This document shows positions 23,284 to 33,644 of a DNA stretch of 64,000 nucleotides, piece by piece. Numbering within the stretch: the first letter of the stretch is position 1; every line of letters starts with the position of its first letter. Position numbers and translations under genes: made by a program. Source of the DNA: Kingdonia uniflora (lineage: Eukaryota; Streptophyta; Magnoliopsida; Ranunculales; Circaeasteraceae); NCBI GenBank assembly GCA_014058105.1, contig JACGCM010001793.1, positions 620,001 to 684,000 on the forward strand, read 5' to 3'. Under the pieces are notes generated by a model. It did not search any database. It was given only the letters and a program-made list of their open reading frames with translations, and was not told the DNA's origin.

Positions 23284-23960
23284 CCTGTAAACTTCTTGCT
23301 TCGGACAAACCTAAGTATCCACTCAAACCTTCGACCTGACTGATACTTGGAGGCAACCTCAAAGTTTTTCAAGGTTCCAATTCGAGCACTCCCAAGTGGT
23401 ATGAATGGTCGACAGACCGGACACCCGAGGATGCATTGGGGTTGACCACATTATGCTTCGTATAGGCTCAAACTCATGGAAAGAAATATCCGGGGGTGAT
23501 CTGGAAGTCCTGTGAACTTCTTGATTTGGGCAAACCTAAGTATTCAGTCAGCCCTTCGACCTGACTGATACTTGGGGGCAACCTTGAAAATTTTCAAGAT
23601 TCCAATTCGAGCACTCCCATGTGGCATGAATGGTCGATAGACCGGACACCCGGGGATGCATTGGGACCGACCACATTATGCTACATACAGGCTCAAGCCC
23701 ACAGATAGAAATACCCAGGGGCGACCTTGAAGTCCTGTGAACTTCTTGATTTGGGCAAACCTAGGTATCCATTTAACCCTTCGACCTGACTAATACTTGG
23801 GGTTGACCTCAGAGTTTTTCAAGGTTCCAATTCGAGCACTCCCGAGTGGCATGAACGGTCGACAGATCGGATACTCGGGGATACTTTGGGGCCGACCACA
23901 TCATGTTTCATGCAGGATCAAACCCGCAAATAAAAATATCTGGGGACGACCTTGAAGTTT
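23284..23960 (+). repeat. 225-bp tandem repeat, three copies, in the 3' region of B
   Basis: Copies begin at 23284, 23509 and 23734 (CCTGT(A/G)AACTTCTTG), giving a period of exactly 225 bp at both steps. Each copy includes TTCGACCTGACT(G/A)ATACTTGG, TTCCAATTCGAGCACTCCC and GACCACAT(T/C)ATG. The third copy fades out near 23960. Tandem repeats in the 3' UTR are known in Tat-lineage elements and have been linked to the origin of satellites. Confidence 0.9.
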
Positions 23961-24151
23961 TCAAGGTTCCAATTCTCAAATATAAATTCAACATTCGACA
24001 AGCAAGCTCATTTGATCACACAAAATACCAGTATATATTAACTTGTTCAAATCAACATATTAAGCAATGTTTTAACGTACATCATAAACCAAATAGTTTA
24101 TCACACCCAACCAAAGCAAGACAAGTTTTTCCTTCTCTCAAGATAATCATT

Positions 24152-26318
24152 TCATACCGGGTTACCTGCGTTCTCCACAGGCGCAGCCACTTCCACACCA
24201 CCAAAATTTTCTCCTACATAGACGGCTTCTGCATCCTTGACACCAGCACCTTCGGACACAAGGTTCGTTTCTATTCCCTTCATGCTCACAACTTCCTCAG
24301 CGACGGGCTCCTCCACTAGGGGATAGAGTTTAAAGGTCTCCGACTTATACCCTGGCCCAATAATAAATTTCTTCAAATGCTGAGATCATCTCGCATTCTT
24401 GATTGAACATTACCTGAAAATGCGCATGGTTGTCTCAAAGTTGCTCCTCTTGGCATGCCACTTTGGCCTCTAGCACTGCCACCATTACGTTGCACTTTTT
24501 GTCCACCGCCAAGCTATCCCTCGCCACATCAGAACAAATTTACAACTGTTCTCACTCTAGCTTTCTGAATCGGGTCGCTAGAAATAGAATGGTCCCCATC
24601 ATCAGCTCGCTCCCCTCTCTCACATCTTTTGGCCTCTCACTCGAGGCCCTTTACGCCCTAGTAAACGATATCATCCAAGCATGCATCTGCACGGATCATA
24701 TAAACACCTCGACTACTCAGTAGTTATTGAGACATAAATTTAATTTTAAGCCAAAAACAACCTTACCTGGTGCCAAACCACCTCAGCACGCTGCCCTGTT
24801 TCTTCTGGGTTCGTCGCACACAAATTTATCATCAATTTTGTCGTTGCTCTAACATAATCCTCCTGTTCGGCCACAAGCCGCCTCGCTTCGGCCGGGTCAA
24901 CTCCTTCTACTATCTCTTCATGACATCTCTTTCACCTAGTTGTCTTCGTCAAATGAGTTGTTGATCCTTCGGTTGTGGCTTTTCCTTTCCCCTTGTAGGT
25001 CTATTGCACTACTTCCGGAACCACTTCAGGTACGGTCGATCGGGTCGACATTGGCACCTCTCGACGAGGCCTTGGTACAAAGATTAACTTCCATGTTAGA
25101 TTATTATAATCCATTCCCCCTTCTTCTTCACGAGGGCCTGCCTCATTTCTCCTCTTCGACGAACCAGCTACAGTAGAAACGTCTCTCAACAATGTATTTG
25201 TCTTCTTTCGCCTATTTTGTACAATGTTCCACTTCCATAATACCTTATTCACCCATTTCTCACTCTCGATGATAAGGTCGTCGATATTGGACCTTGGGTG
25301 CTTTAGTCCATTATTGGCGGGATTTACAAAATAACGAATTTAAATTCTCTATACTATTCTAGCAAACACAACAACAAAACTCGAATACCAACTTACTTGG
25401 CTTGAACAACCTATTTTTCAGTACAAATTCTACCTCCCCATCGGCACAATCATAGTTCCCCTTCACTACCACCTAATCTTTATCCCATCCGCGCTCAGTC
25501 GAGCATAAGTAGAATAACCATAGTTTATCTGAGTGGTACTGGTTGCGATATGTCCCTACTTTCTTATTCGCTTTCTTCGAGTAGAACCACACCACATTGA
25601 ACCACTCGATTAAAACCATCCTCTCGCACCTCAGCCCATCATTTATACCTTTGATGACCCTCATCATCTCATAAAAGTTTATGTTTATCTAGCATGGTGC
25701 CACATCCCAGAATTCTAGCACCAGCTTTACCAGGCTCCGAATGAGCAGCTGCATCCCTAATCGAACCTGCCCTCTGAACGCCATGATCCCCTCATGAGGC
25801 GAATCCAAAAATAAATATTCGGCCCCTAAAGGCAACAAAATAATTTCCTTCCCTCCCATCCCATATTTTACCTTAAACTGCTCCAACCTTGCCTTTTCCC
25901 GCAATGAGACCTGTCCAACATATGTCTCCTCCTCCTCCTCTGTATCTTTCCTACTCTCTTCCTCTTCCACTTCCCCTTCGTCCCTATCATCCAATGAATG
26001 CTCGACTCCAGCCTCCTTACCTATTTCTCTTTCTTCCTCTTCTTCGTCACTCATCCTGACTATTCAAGCCCTACGCCGGCTCCTCCTCAATGAGCCAACA
26101 TCTGGGTCCACTATAGCCCGAGGCGCATCTGTTGTAATTTGCAACTCTTCGACATCGCTGCTCGCCTCCCCCCGACCAGATGTACTCGGCTCGTTCACTT
26201 CGTCATCATCCTCATCTATCAGCCTCATCCTTGAAGCTCGATGGTTACGCATTATACCGTACAAAAGAAGAGGATTGATATTAGCTCGATATATTTGAGT
26301 ATCAAGTTTCGGGTTCAT
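24152..26318 (-). pseudogene. Antisense gene of Tat element B
   Basis: On the strand opposite to gag-pol a gene-like region begins with an acid/Ser-rich N-terminus (NEPSTSGRGEASSDVEELQ), then a Glu-rich stretch (26054-25900). The central domain runs in a single frame from about 25880 to 25400 with stops at 25692 and 25473: HEGIMAFRGQVRLGM, LEFWDVAPC, MMRVIKGIN, LYLCS-type and GWDKD...VKGNYDCADGEVEFVL. A splice donor (CCAA|GTAAGTTGG, near 25400) follows LFKP. Further exons include 25252-25001 and 24376-24152, with donors at 24767 (CAG|GTAAGG) and 24412 (CAG|GTAATG). It resembles the antisense genes reported in Tat elements such as Grande and the 'gypsy-type transposon' domain proteins. Element D has a homologue. 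Confidence 0.7.
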
Positions 26319-27445
26319 ATCGTACTATTAGCTACCCATTCTTACTCATCAGCTGTTTCACGACCGAATATTTGATTATTATCTCATCTACTCTACATAT
26401 TCATACCACTCCACAATTATTCTTTGCCGAACTTCCCAGTCTCGTTTCTTACACCCCACCCCAGTTATGCCATTACCAGCATCACAACAAACCCCCATCC
26501 CCTCCCCCACCCAAGAATTAAGACCAGAAAGAGCATTTATATACAACGAGAGATCAGTAAAACCTACCTGTTTGATGTCGTTTAATGTTCCCACAATGAA
26601 CTCCAGGCATAATAATGGCATCTCCATTTTTCTCTTCAGCACAAGGTGTTTTTTCTCTTTTACCTGTCATATCTCTCTCTATTTTAATTGGAAAAAATGC
26701 TGGTCTCTCTCTCTCTCCCCTTTTAAATATAGCCCCCAAAACTGCCTCGGTTTCCCCAATCGTCATCATTACCACTACCCCCACTACTTCTCCCACTCCC
26801 CTCCCCAATTTTTAGGCACTATGTGTTTTTACCAGACTGCCCCTACTAATACACACGTATGCGTGACATACCTCCCCTAGTCAAAGACTTTCCTCGCTCT
26901 CTCAAACCCTTGGTCCCTTCTAAAACCAATGATTGTATATGGTCGTACTCCACCTAGAACCTTTGAATATTCTCACCCATCGATACCAGGCTTCTAACAC
27001 CCTGACAGACCCTGCCTCAATAACCCCACTCAATTCATACGTAACCTCCACCTTAATCATATAACCGAGATACCATCATTACGGCCTATACCGGTACACT
27101 ACTCCATGAACAGTATCCCCTCTGACAAACTCTGCCATTATGGCTGTTAGTCTTTGTAGTCGAAGTATCACTACCCCTCGTTCACCGAGCCATCTTTTTT
27201 GCTGAACCTTATTCATACCCTCGAACACATTTTATCCATTAGACCTTCAATCAATAATCTTCCTTCCTAACGAAGTATAGATTCTTTAAAAATGTTGCCA
27301 GTCATTTTCCTTATTTCTTAAATCAAAATATAACCGTGCCTACAATTATCATCGACCTAAGATATCTACTAGCAATACTCTTTACCTTACATTGGCACAC
27401 TTCGATCAAGAACACTTGTTTTCATTGCAGCCAAAAACAAAAAGA
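26319..27445. other. B sequence between antisense gene and 3' LTR
   Basis: This probably holds the upstream region of the antisense gene and the 3' UTR of B. A CT-rich tract lies at 26690-26740. An A-rich tract CCAAAAACAAAAAGA (27431-27445) sits directly before the LTR as a weak polypurine tract. No reading frame with a recognisable product was found. Confidence 0.45.
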
Positions 27446-27874
27446 TGTGGGAATACAACAAAATAAGATACAAACTCTCTTCATCTTTAAGCCCCAACCA
27501 TAATAGTCAAGGCCAAAGACAGACGATCAGTACCAGAACTCGACACCAGTTCTTAAGAGACTTCAACCATATTGGTGTATGGCCGAAGGTAGATATACCT
27601 GACAGCCAGCTCACCAGACAGAATAGTGAAAACATGCCGCCAGGCAGCTACAGTATCAGAACCGACTTTACGTACAAGACAGCTGCCCCAAAGGAAATAC
27701 ATGTAATCTGACCTCACATAATGACTCACCTTTTCCTATCTCCTATAAATAGGAAAGAGGTAACACTATGAAGGGGTTACAAAAACTTATCCTAAACCTC
27801 TCCAATATTACCTTCGAGTACCCTATAACTTGTAACTTTCTCTCGATTCAAACTATAACCAAAATCACTCTCTC

Positions 27875-27921
<47 letters not shown>

Positions 27922-28006
27922 ATATCTATATATATATCCCCTCATTCAAATCCTTGCTAGAAGTCGTGGCGGATATCAATCCATGGATACCACGCAAGTA
28001 TGTTAG
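27446..28006 (+). mobile_element. 3' LTR of B, left part
   Basis: This starts TGTGGGAATAC after an A-rich tract and is homologous to the 5' LTR from about 27520 on. It is cut at 28006 by element E and continues at 31782. Within it an (AT)n run at about 27876-27935 is longer than the matching run in the 5' LTR (17390-17411). Confidence 0.8.
27876..27935. repeat. (AT)n microsatellite in B 3' LTR
   Basis: A run of TATA dinucleotides, broken once near 27920-27927. It creates a false reading of alternating Tyr and Ile. Confidence 0.9.
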
Positions 28007-28597
28007 CGTAGGGACTTATTCATCGAGCTATGGGACACTCAAACTTTCTTATCACTTGATCTCTGGAGTACTCGATCTCATTCGGTACCAGGCTCACACG
28101 TGATATACACGTCAACAGTTACACATCGACCACGAACTCAAACAGAACGTGGGTCGTCCGCAACAGATGTAAACAGAACAAGTCAACATACACCTGTCTC
28201 TCACGAGCTAGTAGTTACACACTCAACTGCCCATGACTCCCACTTTTAGGAGAACTGCTTCAAGCACGATGTCAAGCTGAGAGCAGGGTCTATAAAAGGG
28301 CAGAACTCCTATGGAAACAGGATGGTCAACAGACAATTTGATACATATAATTATCTAATCTCTAGCTATCTTTTCTTAGATTAACTCTTGTAATCAGATT
28401 ATCTCACTCTCTCAAGCAATAATATTACTTTAACTAAATCCTCCACTCGAGGTCGTGGTTTTTTTACCTATTTACAGGTTTTCCAAGCTAAATCCCCTTT
28501 GTCAAGTGTTATCCCTTATTTAATTCTTGTCATAGTAGTTCTTGGTGTAAGGATCAATTTCAAGCTATTTTGAGCTTTGTAAAATCTGGTCCCTATA
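28007..28597 (+). mobile_element. 5' LTR of E
   Basis: 591 bp. It contains a TATA-like CTATAAAAGGGCAG at about 28290 and the shared block AAATCCTCCACTCGAGGTCGTGG (28436-28458, described in parts). The first base is C instead of T. Confidence 0.9.
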
Positions 28598-28622
28598 TTA
28601 AGCGTCGTCTGCAAGAATCGAG
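28598..28622 (+). other. Degenerate primer-binding site of E
   Basis: Directly after the 5' LTR the sequence AAGCGTCGTCTGCAAGAA resembles the TGGCGCCGTCTGTGGGAA type of site used by Tat-lineage elements. Several positions have decayed. Confidence 0.5.
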
Positions 28623-28936
28623 CCTGCGACTACGTGGTTAAAAGCCACGCTGATATTCAGTAATCAGATATTCTACCATGGTGTATTCCAGACAACAAGC
28701 ATCAGGTGTTTTGTATGACAGCTCCATAGAGCCTAATCCGTTAGCAGAATTATGAGTGAACCTCTATTTTGAGATTGAGGCTCAGAGTAATATCAACCCC
28801 CAACGTTAATCATACTTCGATATGTGTAATAAACATTGGGGCGATAAAGAAGAGGAAGATGATTGGAGGAAGTTTCAGATTCAATATCAGCTTCAAATCC
28901 TAAACTCGATTTCAACTTCAGCTCGAACAACTAACA

Positions 28937-30277
28937 GTTTCAGCTTTAGCTCGTTTTCAGCTTTAGCTAATTTTTAGCTTTAGCTCTCTTTTAGCTTTAG
29001 CTCGCTTTCAACTTTATCTCGTTTTCAGCTTTAGCTCTCTTTTAGCTTTAGCTCACTTTCAGCTATAGCTCTCTTTCCGCTTTAGCTCATTTTCAACTTT
29101 AGCTAATTTTTAGCTTTAGCTCTCTTTCAGCTTTAGCTCATTTTTAGCTTTAGCTCATTTTCAGCTTTAGCTCGTTTTCAGCTTTAGCTCATTTTTTAGC
29201 TTTAGCTCTCTTTCAGCTTTAGCTCATTTTTAACTTTAGCTCTCTTTCAGCTTTAGCTCGTTTTTAGCTTTAGCTCGTTTTCAGCTTTAGTTCATTTTTT
29301 AGCTTTAGCTTTCTTTCAGCTTTAGCTCATTTTTAGCTTTAGCTCTCTTTCAGCTTTAGCTCATTTTTAGCTTTAGCTCGTTTTCAGCTTTAACTCTCTT
29401 TTAGCTTTAGCTCGCTTTCAGCTATAACTCTCTTTCAGCTTTAGTTTACTTTCAGCTATAACTCTTTTTTAGCTTTAGCTCGCTTTCAGCTTTAACTCAC
29501 TTTCAACTTCAGCTTGAGCATCTTAGCTCGATTTCTTCAAATCGATTTTAACTTCATCTCGAACAACTAACATTTTTAGCTTTAGCTTTCTTTCTGCTTT
29601 AGCCCGCTTTCAGCTATAGCTCTTTTTTAGCTTTAGCTCATTTTTAGCTTTAGCCCTCTTTCAGCTTTAGCTCTTTTTCAGCTTTAGCTCCCTTTCATAT
29701 TTAGCTCACTTTCAGCTTTAGCTCGTTTTTGGCTTTAGCTCATTTTCATCTTTAGTTCTCTTTCTGCTTTAGCTCCTTTTCGACTTTAGCTCTCTTTCAG
29801 CTTTAACTCATTTTCAGCTTTAGCTCATTTTTAGCTTTAGCTCTCTTTTAGCTTTAACTCATTTTTTAGCTTTAGCTCTCTTTCAGCTTTAGCGCGCTTT
29901 CAGCTTTAGCTCGTTTCCAGCTTTAGCTCATTTTTAGCTTTAGCTCTCTTTCAGCTTTAGCGTGCTTTCAGCTTTAGCTCGTTTCCAGCTTTAGCTCATT
30001 TTTAGCTTTAGCTCTCTTTCAGCTTTAGCTCCCTTTCATCTTTAGCTCACTTTCAACTTCAGTACGAGCATCTTAGCTTGATTTCTTCAGCTCGAACAAC
30101 TTCTGCTCGAGCAACTAACATTTTTAGCTTTAGCTCATTTTTAGCTTTAGCTCTCTTTCAGCTTTAGCTCTCTTTTAGCTTTAGCTCGTTTTTAGCTTTA
30201 GCTTACTTTCAACTTTAGCTCATTTTCACCTTTAGCTTTCTTTCATCTTTTGCTCCTTTTCAACTTTAGCTCGAGCA
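28937..30277 (+). repeat. 17-bp minisatellite in E, about 70 units in three blocks
   Basis: The unit is AGCTTTAGCTC(N)(N)TTT(T)(C/T), mostly 17 bp with occasional 16-18-bp variants. Blocks cover about 28937-29505, 29575-30057 and 30126-30277. They are separated by related spacers of about 70 bp (GAGCATCTTAGCT, GATTTCTTCA, CTCGAACAACTAACA), and a similar spacer precedes the first block, so the array has a higher-order structure. Since 17 is not a multiple of 3 it is not a coding repeat. Confidence 0.92.
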
Positions 30278-30291
30278 ACTTAAGCTCTATT

Positions 30292-30840
30292 GTACAATAT
30301 GGTATCAAGGCATAGATTATACTAGCCGAACCCCTGAAGACACAAAAATCTTCGGGACTGGGGCCATAATGAGCCTCAGTCTGCAGGATCAGTATCCAAT
30401 ATGGTATCAAGGCATAAATAATACTAGCTGAACCCCTAGGAAACACAGATCCGCGACGGAGGCGATAAATAACCTCTTAGCCTGCGGTGAAAGCCTAAAA
30501 TGTGAGTAAGGAAACTTGCTCGCTGTCGATAAGCCCAGCTCTCAAATATGGAATCAAGGCATAGATAATACTAGCCGAACCCCTAAGAAAACACAGATCC
30601 GAGGCGGAGGCCATAAAAAACCTCTTAGCCTGCGGTGACAACCAAAAACACGAGTAATGAAACTTGCTCACTGCCGATAAGCCCAGCTCTCCAATATGGT
30701 ATCAAGGCATAGTTAATACTAGCCGAACCTCTGAGGAAACACATATCCAAGGCGGAGGCCATAAAGAACCTCTTAGCCTGCAGTGACCGCCTAAAGTACG
30801 AGCAAAGATAATACTAGTTTGCTACCGCTAAACCCCCTAA
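30292..30840 (+). repeat. About 147-bp direct repeats in E, four copies
   Basis: Copies begin with CAATATGG(T/A)ATCAAGGCATA at 30296, 30397, 30543 and 30692. Each has ATACTAGC(C/T)GAACC, AACCTCTTAGCCTGC and, in the inner copies, GATAAGCCCAGCTCTC. The first unit is shorter (101 bp); the next two steps are 146 and 149 bp. Confidence 0.88.
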
Positions 30841-31184
30841 GTCCAACGGTTAAAGCACAAATAATACTTACTTCTACACCCATGGGCTTATTCTATTTCG
30901 AAAGGCAAAATTAGAGAACACATTACTGCAGTTCAAACTTTCATTCAGCAATCAACAGTGGAGCACCATAACAGTGATGAACGATGATTGGTCTCCCTTC
31001 AATTTATACACAGGAAAGCACTCAATACAGGTTGTTCCTAATGCAGCCATTATATGCATCAGTCAACGCGTGCATCAATCACTCGTCAAAGACATTAAAT
31101 GCAGTACAGTCATCAGCAAGGTATTCCAGATTCTCAGGGATTTCTCAGCTAAAGTCACTCGTGACTTCAGTTGCAAGGGGCAAT

Positions 31185-31776
31185 TGTAGGGACTTTTTCC
31201 TCGAGCTATGGGGCACTCAAACTTACTTATCACTCGATCTCTGGAGTACTCGATCTCATTTGGTACCAGGCTCACACGTTATATACACGTCAATAGTTAC
31301 ACATCGCCCACGAACTCAAATAGAACGTGGGTCGTCCGTAACAGATGTAAACAAAGCAAGTCAATATACACGTGTTTCTTACGAGCTAGCAGTTACACAC
31401 TTAGCTACTCATGACTCCCACTTTCAGGAGAACTGCTTCAAGCACGATGCCAAGCTGGTAGCAGGGTCTATAAAAGGGTAGAGCTTCTAAGGAAACAAAA
31501 TGGTCAACAGACAATTCGATACATATAATTATCTAATCTCTAGCTATCTTTTCTTAGATTAACTCTTGTAATCAAATTCTATCTCTCTCTCAAGCAATAA
31601 TATTACTTTAACCAAATCCTCCACTCGAGGTCGTGGTTTTTTTAACCTATTTATAGATTTTCCATGCTAAATCCCTTGTGTCCAATGTTATCCCTTATTT
31701 AATTCTTGTCATAGTAGTTCTTGGTGTAAGGATCGATTTCAAGCTATTTCGAGCTTTGCGAAATCAGGTCCCTACA
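31185..31776 (+). mobile_element. 3' LTR of E
   Basis: 592 bp, starting TGTAGGGACTTTTTCC and ending GTCCCTACA. A purine-rich GCAAGGGGCAAT lies just upstream as polypurine tract. The TATA-like CTATAAAAGGG is kept near 31470. Confidence 0.92.
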
Positions 31777-31781
31777 GTTAG

Positions 31782-31891
31782 TACAGTAATCTCTCTTATT
31801 ATTGTCTTATATATTTGTTAAAACCCCTAATCGAAGATAATTCTCAAGGTATAAGAGTTAAATTTCCCTTCTCTGAAATCACGCCCTTACA
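31782..31891 (+). mobile_element. 3' LTR of B, right part
   Basis: This continues the B LTR after E: TACAGTAATCTCTCTTATTA and TTGTTAAAACCCCTAATCGA match 17489-17530. It ends GCCCTTACA at 31891, taken as the 3' end of B. Confidence 0.85.
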
Positions 31892-32244
31892 ACTATTACA
31901 AATTTCTAGTACCTACTACCTTGCGTGACACAGTAACTTAGAGAAGTATGTGTTGTTTGTTTGGTCCATAAAACTCGCTTAGTAAACTGCCCACAACAAT
32001 AAATCTAGTAACTTACGTTACAGTAGTTGTAACTATAAAAATATGGGGTTGCCAAACACTGGTTGTAACTGTGTAACAAAGGGCTGATAACCACGTACAA
32101 CCCGTCTTGAATACCAAACAATGTAAATGATTGTCTCAAGTGTGCCCAAGATCCAAAATATAAAGACAAAAAAGAGACGAAGAAAAAAGAAAAATAAAAT
32201 GGCTTAAAAATAACAACTCAAAAAAATAAAACGTACCTTTACAT
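31892..32244 (-). other. 5' UTR of A2
   Basis: On the minus strand this follows the primer site of A2. It has no reading frame. The right side (32160-32240) is A-rich. The A2 gag start is not seen, so B inserted into or replaced it. Confidence 0.5.
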
Positions 32245-32263
32245 GTCCCTGGCAACAGCGCAA
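32245..32263 (-). other. Primer-binding site of A2 (tRNA-Asp type)
   Basis: On the minus strand the sequence TTGCGCTGTTGCCAGGGAC lies six bases after the LTR end. It differs at four positions from TGGCGCCGTTGCCGGGGAC, the complement of the 3' end of plant tRNA-Asp. This fixes the orientation of A2 and shows that 32270-33436 is its 5' LTR. Confidence 0.8.
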
Positions 32264-32269
32264 AAAACT

Positions 32270-33436
32270 TGATCGATTATAAAACCAACGTCTTAAAGAC
32301 CCGCAAACAAATGGTGTACCTTTCAGTACATAGGGAAGTAGGGTCATATCCCAAGAGACTTGTGGTTTGAATTTTACTTCGAGCTAATAATTTTATCCAA
32401 TAAAAATGAGTTTTAGGTTTTTATAAGTGAAGAAATTAAAATAAAATACAAACTAGAAAAGATCTTGATACGATTACAGATAAAACCGAGTGATTCCACT
32501 ACATCCGTTATAACCATGAGATAATGTACCTAGTTAGAGTATTCATAAATTTATGTATCGCATATCCTTGGTCTAGTATATACAACACATCATGAGATAA
32601 AATAATTAGTGATTGGGAACTACCCATAAACCAACTTACTCAACCATGGTCCGGTTGATAAGCATGGATTATGTTATCTTCTCCATGTTCTAGACCTATC
32701 TTGTTATGGTCAAACAAGGTAGTTACTTAGATTCCTTATTCCTACTAATCCTAGCTACGGTCAAGCATAGGACGAAGGAATACGAAAATATATTATATAT
32801 GCCGGGATAAAGAGAATGTAATTACTCTAATTCAACTACACAATCTACATTAAGGCTGTATTGGAAAGAGCTTCCTCTAGCCTTTGCTAAGTGGTTTAGC
32901 TACTCAACCCTAGCTTTGATCATTGCTATAATACTATTACTACAATAAAAGTAAAAGACAAGAAGAAGAGAAGAACAAGAACTTTATTGCTTCCTACCTT
33001 TTGATTTACACTCTTCAAGATGTCTCTCATGGGTGGGATTCCTCTCCTATTCTAAGGTATAGGAGGAGTTATAAAATATCAACATAAATGAGAAATACCC
33101 TAAGAGATGCCTTCCATTATGCACAAAATATAAGCGCTTTAAAAACCCTTACTCCATGCCTTATGCCATTCACAAAATGGCATGGCTTGATAATCTCAAT
33201 CAATGCCTCTTTAATGCTCTTTATTGAACTTTTGGTTAACAATTGCAATGGGATTGAACTATTGGAGTGTACAAGACATTATTCTTTGTTGAGAACCGCA
33301 AAATGTATGACTTCTTTATCATTCGTCTGATTCCTGTAAATGCAAGCAAAAATACTATTAGTATCACATTTATTTAATAAATGACAAGTTAGATATAAAT
33401 TTAGGAGTTACACACGTAAATATTACATGTCTATCA
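32270..33436 (-). mobile_element. 5' LTR of A2 (family A)
   Basis: 1167 bp. On the minus strand it starts TGATAGACATG and ends AATCGATCA, followed by the primer site. It pairs with 11577-12735 as the two LTRs of A2. Confidence 0.88.
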
Positions 33437-33470
33437 AACGTACTAATGTATTTAATAATTAAATTCATAG

Positions 33471-33644
33471 TAGAATTCAACAAGATGTAGATTGACAATA
33501 CAATGCAATTGAAAGTGATGAGAATGGACATCCTAACATTAATGAAGAATATATACATTTGAGATGTCATTTTCTAGGCCAAATGGATGTTGAATGTACA
33601 CATTGTTCAGCAATTCATTTGAGGGATGAACGACTCTCGCACTC
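33471..33644 (+). pseudogene. Helitron exon 2, zinc-finger-like part
   Basis: After TACTAAT (33441-33447) and an acceptor ATTCATAG the reading gives ESDENGHPN, then HFLGQMDVECTHCSAIHLRDERLSHS. This is the conserved block before the Rep domain of plant Helitrons (usually a G-x-M-x-x-x-C-x-x-C-x-A-x-H-W pattern). The two Cys are kept; the Trp after His is lost. One TGA lies in frame. The exon is cut after CACTC by a solo LTR and resumes in frame at 36606. Confidence 0.75.

Larger units (their letters stand above)
28007..31776 (+). mobile_element. Non-autonomous LTR retrotransposon E, nested in the LTR of B
   Basis: Two direct LTRs (28007-28597 and 31185-31776) enclose 2.6 kb with no gag or pol. 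The 5-bp target duplication GTTAG is perfect (28002-28006 and 31777-31781). LTR ends form the inverted pair TGTAGGGAC...GTCCCTACA (first base C in the 5' copy, TATA instead of TACA at its end). The interior holds a degenerate primer site, a 17-bp minisatellite and about 147-bp repeats. The LTRs look about nine-tenths identical by eye, the most alike pair in the window, in line with its innermost position. Confidence 0.92.
16857..31891 (+). mobile_element. Tat-like Ty3/gypsy retrotransposon B, nested in A2
   Basis: Plus-strand order: 5' LTR (about 16857-17590), gag, protease, RT, RNase H, second archaeal-type RNase H, integrase, 3' region with a 225-bp tandem repeat and an opposite-strand gene, then a 3' LTR split by element E (27446-28006 and 31782-31891). 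The second RNase H and the antisense gene are hallmarks of the Tat lineage. The left LTR boundary and target duplication are not certain. The coding part is visibly more C/G-rich than the AT-rich host A2. Confidence 0.85.
11577..33436 (-). mobile_element. Athila-like non-autonomous LTR element A2 (host of B and E)
   Basis: On the minus strand this reads 5' LTR (33436-32270), primer site, 5' UTR, a large nested insertion (B with E), gag C-terminus, unknown ORF, 3' UTR, polypurine tract and 3' LTR (12735-11577). Flanks are AACAT (11572-11576) and AACGT (33437-33441), a 5-bp target duplication with one transition. The LTRs look roughly 85% alike by eye. No RT, RNase H or integrase of its own is seen. 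It needs an autonomous relative such as A1 for movement. Confidence 0.8.

Noticed and set aside
18840..25180. Several readings on the other strand inside gag-pol of B and opposite the antisense gene
   Set aside because: They lie over conserved domains on the true strand and contain no motifs; they are shadows.
27768..28103. Open reading of 111 codons with a long Tyr-Ile run
   Set aside because: The run is the translation of an (AT)n microsatellite inside the B LTR, and the reading crosses the LTR border of E. It is not a gene.
28937..30277. Regular short repeats that could be taken for a CRISPR-like array
   Set aside because: Units are head to tail without unique spacers, inside a plant LTR element. 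It is a minisatellite.
16857..31896. ACTAT after the B 3' LTR as a target duplication
   Set aside because: No matching ACTAT was found directly before the presumed left LTR edge; the left border is itself uncertain.
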